The notes beneath the pieces were generated by a model. The model was not told the DNA's origin, did not search any database, and worked only from the letters and a program-made list of their open reading frames with translations. From positions 1 to 28,844 of the IMG/VR virus record IMGVR_UViG_3300046012_000105: a DNA stretch of 28,844 bases; one strand, written 5' to 3'. Below, one piece after another: positions 24,019 through 28,844 of this stretch. Source of the DNA: a virus. The position numbers and the translations under genes are program-made. Each line of letters opens with the position of its first letter. The stretch's first letter is position 1.

Positions 24019-24418
24019 GCTCGACCACCTCCGCCGCGTCGAGCGCCGCCAGCGACTGGTGGCTGAGCGCCAACACGAAATGGCCATCCTCACCCACATG
24101 GATCGCTTCCTGGTCGGTGTACTGGCCGTGTCTGCTCACCCACGTCGCCTGCCACGGCTCATCCTCAGAGCCGCGACAGACGACCACCACGCACAGGTGG
24201 CCGAGATGATCGACATAGGTGAGGCGTCCGACCTGCACCAGCCTGCCGGTCTCGCCGCTGGTGCTCCAGGGCGAGAGCGCGGCGTGGTGCTGGCCAGGCT
24301 TGAAATGCGGCACACCCGCGATGGTCTCCCGCTCGAGGTAGCGCCCGCCGGCCATGTGCCACAGGTAGCGCGGCCGATCCTCATGCTTCCAGCGCTGGAC
24401 TTCACTCCTCGCTGTCAT
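24011..24418 (-). CDS. Hypothetical phage protein
   Basis: ATG at 24418 behind GAGGAGCAGG gives 135 residues; frames to 24481 lie over the previous gene. Segments are RPRYLWHMAGGRYLERET, VQVGRLTYVDHLGHLCVVVV and ATWVSRHGQYTDQEAIHVG, ending in an alanine-rich helix. Beta strands dominate. It is not recognised, but a small beta-barrel that binds a partner protein would fit. Confidence 0.6.
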   Translation of the reverse strand: MTARSEVQRWKHEDRPRYLWHMAGGRYLERETIAGVPHFKPGQHHAALSPWSTSGETGRLVQVGRLTYVDHLGHLCVVVVCRGSEDEPWQATWVSRHGQYTDQEAIHVGEDGHFVLALSHQSLAALDAAEVVERG

Positions 24419-24533
24419 CGTCCTGCTCCTCAGGCGAGTCGATGTCCTGCCATACCGCATACGCGCCCTGAGGCGGGTCATGGTTCTTCCCCCACGCGAC
24501 GCCGCCGCCGCTATCTGTGATCTGCCACGTCAT
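24402..24533 (-). CDS. Tiny acidic protein
   Basis: ATG at 24533 with AGGAGG upstream gives 43 residues: MTWQITDSGGGVAWGKNHDP, then an acidic end (SPEEQDDDSEE). It overlaps the next gene's start by 17 bases. No known family is visible. Confidence 0.55.
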   Translation of the reverse strand: MTWQITDSGGGVAWGKNHDPPQGAYAVWQDIDSPEEQDDDSEE

Positions 24534-24694
24534 GCGGCCTCCTCTCTGTTCGCCTCGCCGGCGTGGCGACAGGCGATGTCGACAGCCTCGGGAAGAGGAC
24601 AGGGATGGCCGAGCTCGACTCCGCAGCTGCAGACGGGGCGCCACAACTCGCCGCACCGCTCGGTCGCTGGCTCATGCGCCTTCTGTGCCCTCAT
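24530..24694 (-). CDS. Small zinc-binding protein
   Basis: ATG at 24694 in an ATGA overlap gives 54 residues with the Cys layout RCGELWRPVCSCGVELGHPC, then ACRHAG. At least five Cys and two His residues could bind one or two metal ions. It ends at TGA shared with the next gene's ATGA. The longer frame to 25042 is Arg/Ser-rich and mostly runs over other genes, so the short version is preferred. Confidence 0.65.
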   Translation of the reverse strand: MRAQKAHEPATERCGELWRPVCSCGVELGHPCPLPEAVDIACRHAGEANREEAA

Positions 24695-24873
24695 CGGACA
24701 GCGAGCGGCGAGATGATGGCGCGGAGCAGCGGAGAAGCAGTCTGGATCATCTGTACCGCGGGCTGCGGCTTGGATGCGCCCTGGCAACTGCAGCGCGAGC
24801 AGCGATGTGGCCCGGCCGCGGTGTGGTCGAGGATGCTGTGTCCGCAGATGCATGTGTGCGGAGTCGGGGTCAT
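24691..24873 (-). CDS. Small CxCGH/CxxCxC protein
   Basis: ATG at 24873 in an ATGA overlap gives 60 residues. HTCICGHSILDHTAAGPHRC followed by SRCSC forms a zinc-knuckle pattern seen in many small actinophage proteins (CxCGH...DH...CxxCxC). The rest is a hydrophobic helix (IQTASPLLRAIISPLAV). Function unknown. Confidence 0.7.
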   Translation of the reverse strand: MTPTPHTCICGHSILDHTAAGPHRCSRCSCQGASKPQPAVQMIQTASPLLRAIISPLAVR

Positions 24874-25127
24874 GCTGGTGTCCCTCCTGTGTGGGCATAG
24901 GCGAGCTCGAAAAGCGCGATCCGCCGGGTGGGGTAGCCGTTTGGCACGCCGACCATGGAGCCTGAGGCGAGCTGGCCATACCAGCGCTCGGACACCACGC
25001 CCTGCCAGACGACGCCGACCACAGAGCCGTGGTGGCGGACATCGGCTCGGCCGCGCTGGATGGCGGTCAGGCCGAGGTCGCCCCGAACGTAATCGGTGAT
25101 CGTTTTCTCAAACAGCGTGTCGTTCAT
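24870..25127 (-). CDS. Small hypothetical protein
   Basis: ATG at 25127, right behind a promoter-like sequence and an AGGATGAGG ribosome site, gives 85 residues. A helical N-terminus (NDTLFEKTITDYVRGDLGL) is followed by strands (SVVGVVWQGVVSERWYGQLA) and a C-terminal helix (RRIALFELAYAHTG). It overlaps the next start by four bases. Not recognised. Confidence 0.65.
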   Translation of the reverse strand: MNDTLFEKTITDYVRGDLGLTAIQRGRADVRHHGSVVGVVWQGVVSERWYGQLASGSMVGVPNGYPTRRIALFELAYAHTGGTPA

Positions 25128-25133
25128 GGCCTC

Positions 25134-25162
25134 ATCCTACATATCCGCTACATGTAATGCAA
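25134..25162 (-). promoter_or_regulatory. Promoter-like sequence
   Basis: On the minus strand TTGCAT (25162-25157) and TAGGAT (25139-25134) are separated by 17 bases, and the stretch is AT-rich in an otherwise GC-rich window. The boxes match the sigma-70 consensus at three and four positions. They lie just before the ATG at 25127, so they could start an internal message for the small-gene run towards terL. The sequence also holds a palindrome ACATGT. Confidence 0.45.
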
Positions 25163-25387
25163 TGGGCTGATCTGGATACCGATGCCTGGCAGGTTCCACT
25201 GGTCGGCCGTCACGGTCAGCCGGTCGAAGCAGGCATCGCACACGCCGACACCAAGCGCCCGCCCGTCCACAACTTGGCCTATCCAGCGCGTCGCCATCGC
25301 CGGCGCCGCTCCGCCTTCCCGAGGACAGGCAGCGCAGCGGCCAGTCGGCGGGACAGCGAACGCTCGCTCTAGCGCCCGCTCATCCAC
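25148..25387 (-). CDS. Small zinc-ribbon protein
   Basis: GTG at 25387 overlaps the previous stop by eight bases and gives 79 residues. Cys pairs in RCAACPREGG and GVCDACFDRL are about 25 residues apart and suit one zinc site. A short Trp-containing strand (ATRWIGQVVDG) lies between. It ends with LHYM. No family beyond zinc ribbon is recognised. Confidence 0.65.
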   Translation of the reverse strand: MDERALERAFAVPPTGRCAACPREGGAAPAMATRWIGQVVDGRALGVGVCDACFDRLTVTADQWNLPGIGIQISPLHYM

Positions 25388-25769
25388 GACGCCGATCCAG
25401 TTCGTGCTGCCAGCTGACAGCCATCTGCCACGCGAAGCTGACCGAAGCGAAGTAGCCCGCGGCCAGGCCCATGCCCTGCCACACGCTCAGCCCCGCACAC
25501 ACGGCCAGGAGGATCGCAACGCGAGAGAGGAGCGAGACCGCGGCTTCGGTGTCCGCTGCGATGGGCGTCCCCGGCTCTAGTGGCGCTGGCTTGTGACCGG
25601 CTCGGCTCGAAAATCTCTCGGCCTCACCGGGGCTGCTCAGGACTGACGCCCGCAATGGTCCCATCTCGCACCCGCATATCGCGGGGGTCTCGCTCCTCTC
25701 GGCCGGCTCTGCAGCGCCGACAACAGGAATATAGATCGCATCCGATCCGAAAGCAAGTTCATCGCTCAT
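25380..25769 (-). CDS. Membrane protein, two C-terminal helices
   Basis: ATG at 25769 (ATGA overlap with the previous gene) gives 129 residues. The first 80 residues are polar (ETPAICGCEMGP, SSRAGHKPAPLEPGTP). Then come two hydrophobic segments, SRVAILLAVCAGLSVWQGMG and AAGYFASVSFAWQMAV, close together like a hairpin, and a charged end (HELDRRRG). A holin-like or other phage membrane role is possible but the location in the packaging region is unusual for a lysis gene. Not assigned. Confidence 0.6.
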   Translation of the reverse strand: MSDELAFGSDAIYIPVVGAAEPAERSETPAICGCEMGPLRASVLSSPGEAERFSSRAGHKPAPLEPGTPIAADTEAAVSLLSRVAILLAVCAGLSVWQGMGLAAGYFASVSFAWQMAVSWQHELDRRRG

Positions 25770-25990
25770 CTGCGCTGTCCTCTCGGATTCCAGTACAGCG
25801 GCCACGGCTCGCCGTCGACTACCTCGATCGAGTCGGCTCGCTCGACCACCAAGCGCCACCTCGACGGGTACAGGACACTCCTCACGCGGCGAGCAGCGAG
25901 GATCAGGTAGCGAGCTCGGCCGCGCATCGACACCAGCACGTCGCCCTCCTCGAGCACGTCGCCAGGCGCAGCGTCATAAGTCAGGATCAT
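25766..25990 (-). CDS. Small beta-rich hypothetical protein
   Basis: ATG at 25990 in an ATGA overlap with the terminase small-subunit candidate gives 74 residues. It looks like a small barrel: GDVLEEGDVLVSMRGRARYL, then SRWRLVVERADSIEVVDG and a PWPLYWNPRG end. It may bind nucleic acid, but this is only a guess from size and strands. Confidence 0.6.
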   Translation of the reverse strand: MILTYDAAPGDVLEEGDVLVSMRGRARYLILAARRVRSVLYPSRWRLVVERADSIEVVDGEPWPLYWNPRGQRR

Positions 25991-26742
25991 GTGTCGCCGC
26001 CTTGCGCCAGGGCGCCGCTCTCCTCCAACGCCCGCCACGCCTCAGCCGCCTTCGCCGCATCCTCGAGCAGCGAGCCAGGCTTCCCGCTCGCCGGCGCGTT
26101 CGACACCTCCACATGCTCAGTCGACAGGCCACGCGCCAACCGCTCAGCCTGGATGACCTGCGGCAGCACCTTCGCAGCCTGGATCGCCAAGCGGAACACC
26201 TCAGCGTCGCCCATGTCCGCAAACGGATCCGCATCCTCGCCGCGGCCACGCGCCTGCTTCTCCAGCTTCTGCAAACGCCGCAGAAACATCTCCGCCGGCC
26301 TGCTCAGAGTCGCCGTATGCGCCCCGAGCACCGACGCGTGACGCTTCGCCATCTGCAACAGCTCGGTCTTCTGCTCCTCCCGCTTCTGCCGGTCAAGCTC
26401 GGCCCACCACGCGCCAGCCCTGTCGAGCCAGCGGTGGCGCGAGCTCCAGCCCTCCAGCTGGCTGATGCTCGGCGGGCGCGGCGGCTTGGCTCGTTCGCCA
26501 GGGCGGACGACTCTGAGTTGCCTACCCCCCTTCCGCTCCCGTGCTGTGCCTCGTTTGCGGCCTGGCCCGATCCGTTTGGCGTCTTCGATGCGTTCGGTGT
26601 GGATGAGGTCTCGGACTGCGCTGAGGGAGGCGTTCATTGGGCCGAGGTCTCGGTAGAGCGAGAAGGCGTGGTATGCCTCGGGGCTCTCGCTCTCCTGTTG
26701 TTCCCATGGCATCGGTGGGTTGGGGGGAAGCTGATCACTCAT
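25987..26742 (-). CDS. terS: Terminase small subunit candidate
   Basis: ATG at 26742, overlapping the cytosine methyltransferase stop by eight bases, gives 251 residues. The start PWEQQESESPEAYHAFSLYR and LGPMNASLSAVRDLIH resemble the N-terminus of actinophage small terminase proteins. Residues about 93-135 (SISQLEGWSSRHRWLDRAGA, then WWAELDRQKREEQ) form helices of DNA-binding type. A basic Lys/Arg-rich insert (55-90) divides the two. The C-terminal half is helical with LSRPAEMFLRRLQKLEKQAR. The role would be recognition of the packaging site. Distance from terL (2.7 kb) is unusual. Confidence 0.7.
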   Translation of the reverse strand: MSDQLPPNPPMPWEQQESESPEAYHAFSLYRDLGPMNASLSAVRDLIHTERIEDAKRIGPGRKRGTARERKGGRQLRVVRPGERAKPPRPPSISQLEGWSSRHRWLDRAGAWWAELDRQKREEQKTELLQMAKRHASVLGAHTATLSRPAEMFLRRLQKLEKQARGRGEDADPFADMGDAEVFRLAIQAAKVLPQVIQAERLARGLSTEHVEVSNAPASGKPGSLLEDAAKAAEAWRALEESGALAQGGDT

Positions 26743-27115
26743 CGGGGGCTCCAGCGTAGCGGGTGAGGCGTTCGCCTATCCACCGGGCGACGGGGACGGT
26801 GACGGCGTCCCCGAGGCCGGCTGCCAGCCTGGAGAACGCGAAAAAGAGTCCTGAGCGCTCGCCCTCCTCGATCCCGCGGCGCTGTCCCGCGACACTGAGG
26901 TCTTGGCAAGGGAATCCTCCACAGAGAAGGTCGACGGGCTGAACAGCGTCTCCTCGGAGGTCTCGGACATCGGCGTAGACCGGCCGGCCGAACCGTCGCT
27001 CGAGCAGGGCGCGGCGCCACTCGTCGCTCTCGCACTGCCACGCACAGGTATGTCCCGCTTCCTCGAGCCCACGATCCATACCTCCGATGCCTGAGAATGT
27101 GCTTCCGTAGATCAC
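26735..27115 (-). CDS. Truncated C5-cytosine DNA methyltransferase
   Basis: GTG at 27115 in a GTGA overlap gives 126 residues, against the usual 300-400. Motif I is present (FSGIGG, 7-12), with a GLEEAGHTCAWQCESDEW segment; motif IV has the catalytic Cys (GGFPCQ, 66-71, Cys70) and a RSGLFF motif V-like run (87-92). Then the chain goes at once to LGDAVTVPVARWIGERL (101-117), which is motif X. Motifs VI (ENV), VIII, the target recognition domain and IX are absent. The pieces join at about residues 96-101, bases 26830-26813, with the frame kept. It is likely inactive as an enzyme, or has become a DNA/SAM-binding remnant. Confidence 0.8.
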   Translation of the reverse strand: MIYGSTFSGIGGMDRGLEEAGHTCAWQCESDEWRRALLERRFGRPVYADVRDLRGDAVQPVDLLCGGFPCQDLSVAGQRRGIEEGERSGLFFAFSRLAAGLGDAVTVPVARWIGERLTRYAGAPDE

Positions 27116-27336
27116 TCGACCTCTACCTGCTGAGCCGCCTTCGGTGACGCCGACAACTGCAGGCGCCCTGGCCAACGTACACGACGCGCATACACCGCCA
27201 TATGCCCATTCCACACCACGACCACGGCACCCGCCGGGATCTTCACCTCAGCCTGCAGCGTGGCGCTACCGCTCTCCCTGTCGAACGGCTCGACCTGGAT
27301 CATCGTGTACGGGTGGAAGATGTCGCGGAACTTCAT
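27112..27336 (-). CDS. Small hypothetical protein between methyltransferases
   Basis: ATG at 27336 (ATGA overlap with the methyltransferase stop) gives 74 residues; longer frames run over that gene. It begins MKFRDIFHPYTMIQVEPFD and continues with strands (SATLQAEVKIPAGAVVVVW). It ends in the GTGA overlap with the shortened cytosine methyltransferase. Not recognised; it may work with either methylase. Confidence 0.6.
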   Translation of the reverse strand: MKFRDIFHPYTMIQVEPFDRESGSATLQAEVKIPAGAVVVVWNGHMAVYARRVRWPGRLQLSASPKAAQQVEVE

Positions 27337-28652
27337 GCGAACAGGCTCTGCTGCTGCAACCGTCGCGCAGCGATCTGTAGGTATGGCTCGCTCAGGTCGA
27401 TGCCGACACAACGCCGGCCAAGGCGTCGAGCCACATGCGCCGTCGTACCTGAGCCGATGAACGGGTCGAGGATCGTCTGCGGCTGGATGTCAGCGCCGCA
27501 GCTGCAGCCTGGCTCCCATCCCACGCTCTCTACCCGGCGCTCAGTGCGGACAGCGAATCCCGCGGTCTCCTGTCGGCGCTCCAGCGAGCGCGGCCCGTTG
27601 GTCTGCCTGCCGCCGACAGCCTCCTGGCTCGAACGCGTCACCCGGGCCCAAGGCGTGCCGCAGGCTCGACACTCACCATGCTCGCTGCTCCCGGCCATGA
27701 TGCACGGCTCGACCAGCTGCTGCGGATAGGTGGCGAAGTGCGCCTCGGGGAACGGCTCGCTCGGCACTGTCCACACAGATCGTTTATTGCGAGCAGCGAC
27801 CACAGCGTTGATCGATGATGTGTAGTCCTGGTTGTGTTTGATGCCCTGGCCGATCTGAGTCGCCGCGTTCTTCATGCCGACACCGCCTCCCCGCGGATGC
27901 GTGTTCGGAGAGGCGGGCTCGCGGATAGCGGTCGCGTCGTAGTAGTAGCGCGGCGCCTTGGTAAGGAGAAACAGGTACTCATGCGCCTTCGTGGGGCGAT
28001 CCTGCACGCTCTCAGGGAGCGGGTTCGGCTTGTTCCAGATGATGTCCTGCCGCAGATACCATCCGTCCGCCTGAAGCGCTATGGCGACACGAGCGGGGAT
28101 CATGCACAGATCCTTCGGCTTCAGGCCGCGGGGCGTGTCCGGTCGGCTGGCATGTCCACGCCCCGAGCCGTTGACCCGGTCTGAGCCGTCGTACCAGTCG
28201 CGGCCGCCGCTGCTGTAGGTATCCCCGAGGTTGAGCCACAGCGTCCCGTCGTCGCGCAGCACCCGCCACACACCGCGGAAGATCCGCACTAGGCGCTCGA
28301 CGTACTCCTCAGGCGTCGGCTCGAGGCCGAGCTGGTCATCGACCCGACGAGCGCCACACTCGCCGCAGACGTCGAGGTACCGGATACCGGGCGCGTCCGC
28401 CGGCTTGTGCCCTCCACCGCGAGCGTGCTCGGCAGACCATTCCGCGAGGCCGTCGCGGCTCGTCACGCGCCGCTCGACATGGTCGCACGACTCATCGCCG
28501 CCTGTCCATGTGCCGGTGCCGTAGTCGCGCAGCCCCCAGTACGGCGGCGAGGTAACACATGTCTGGATCGACCGCTCGGGCAGTTCGGCCAGCACCTGCT
28601 CAACCTCGCCGTGGTACAGCGCCACGTCGGCGTCGGCCAGCCAGGGCGTCAC
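27333..28652 (-). CDS. DNA methyltransferase, N4-cytosine/N6-adenine (beta class)
   Basis: GTG at 28652 in a GTGA overlap gives 439 residues; GTG 28688 would add 12 residues lying over the previous gene. Motif IV (TSPPYWG, 34-40) comes first and motif I (LDPFIGSGTT, 395-404) last, followed by GRRCVGIDLS, the order of beta-class methylases. Two Cys/His clusters (SCDH with CGECGA, and CRACGTPW with CSCGAD) could bind zinc. The segment LPESVQDRPTKAHEYLFLLT is typical of phage methylases. It probably protects phage DNA from host restriction; the base and site are unknown. Confidence 0.88.
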   Translation of the reverse strand: MTPWLADADVALYHGEVEQVLAELPERSIQTCVTSPPYWGLRDYGTGTWTGGDESCDHVERRVTSRDGLAEWSAEHARGGGHKPADAPGIRYLDVCGECGARRVDDQLGLEPTPEEYVERLVRIFRGVWRVLRDDGTLWLNLGDTYSSGGRDWYDGSDRVNGSGRGHASRPDTPRGLKPKDLCMIPARVAIALQADGWYLRQDIIWNKPNPLPESVQDRPTKAHEYLFLLTKAPRYYYDATAIREPASPNTHPRGGGVGMKNAATQIGQGIKHNQDYTSSINAVVAARNKRSVWTVPSEPFPEAHFATYPQQLVEPCIMAGSSEHGECRACGTPWARVTRSSQEAVGGRQTNGPRSLERRQETAGFAVRTERRVESVGWEPGCSCGADIQPQTILDPFIGSGTTAHVARRLGRRCVGIDLSEPYLQIAARRLQQQSLFA

Positions 28653-28807
28653 GGCTTGACCTGCACCGGCTGGCTCGACATGGAGCACAGCGCCTTCTTC
28701 ATCAGCGGCTGGTAGTGGCCGGCGAAACAGCCGCCCCGTGTCGGCACGTAGTTATGGCACTCGGGACATCGGATCGTCGTCGCCTGCCGCACCTGCCTGT
28801 CAGGCAT
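28649..28807 (-). CDS. Small zinc-ribbon protein
   Basis: ATG at 28807 gives 52 residues: an IRCPECHNYVPTRGGCFAGH segment with a Cys pair and further Cys/His, then helical residues (LMKKALCSMSSQ). It ends in a GTGA overlap with the methyltransferase. Role unknown, and it resembles other tiny zinc ribbons in this window. Confidence 0.65.
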   Translation of the reverse strand: MPDRQVRQATTIRCPECHNYVPTRGGCFAGHYQPLMKKALCSMSSQPVQVKP

Positions 28808-28844
28808 CCTGATCGGCTTCGTCTCGGATGGCGCTCCTCTGCTC
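28800..28844 (-). CDS. Partial gene, 3' end only
   Basis: From the window edge a minus-strand frame reads EQRSAIRDEADQDA and stops at TGA 28802-28800, overlapping the next ATG by eight bases. That is the same kind of tight overlap as the rest of the operon. Only 14 residues are visible, so no function can be given. Confidence 0.45.
   Translation of the reverse strand, partial: EQRSAIRDEADQDA

Noticed and set aside
1-28844. tRNA genes, integrase or attachment sites
   Set aside because: No cloverleaf, recombinase motif or long direct repeat was noticed by reading; a scan by software could still find one.

Overview
The window looks like a 28.8 kb piece of a tailed-phage (siphovirus-like) genome or prophage from a high-GC host, most likely an actinobacterium. 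The reasons are the GC-rich coding sequence with very high third-position GC, the frequent GTG starts, the many ATGA/GTGA stop-start overlaps, and proteins of recognisable actinophage type: head-tail adaptor, capsid protease, capsid protein with a fused scaffold, and many tiny Cys-pair proteins. The host is an inference; there is no rRNA, tRNA, integrase or attachment site to fix it. Both ends cut through genes.

All genes but one are on the minus strand, so the map reads from right to left. (1) 28844-26735: a tiny zinc-ribbon gene, a beta-class DNA methyltransferase, a small gene, and a drastically shortened C5-cytosine methyltransferase with motifs I, IV and X but no middle. (2) 26742-21833: the packaging region. 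A terminase small-subunit candidate is separated from the terminase large subunit by about 2.7 kb filled with very small, tightly coupled genes, several with Cys-Cys pairs and two with membrane segments. (3) 21836-20232: more tiny genes, including a probable DUF1360 membrane protein. (4) 20235-16986: portal, a small accessory protein and a Mu-F/SPP1-gp7-type minor head protein. A lone plus-strand LAGLIDADG-type homing endonuclease gene sits at 16659-17090, its end overlapping the end of the minor head gene. (5) 16557-9790: capsid maturation protease, three probable virion-surface or decoration proteins (one with about 25 copies of an 18-residue repeat), then the major capsid protein with an acidic scaffold-like N-terminal part. 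(6) 9762-5396: a structural protein of unknown role, a probable tail tube protein, head-tail adaptor, connector or tail-completion proteins, and a tail assembly chaperone with a second reading frame probably reached by -1 frameshifting. (7) 5394-1: a tape measure protein, a 1042-residue tail protein with a GH26-like glycoside hydrolase domain, FN3 domains and a propeller-like region, and the start of one more gene.

Together the genes form the packaging, capsid, connector and tail-assembly programme of one phage. The points most worth a second look are the middle-deleted cytosine methyltransferase, the 25-copy repeat protein in the capsid cluster, the GH26/propeller tail protein, the frameshifted tail chaperone, the antisense homing endonuclease, and the run of tiny Cys-pair genes between the terminase subunits. 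All calls are from reading sequence and translation alone; no database or structure search was possible.
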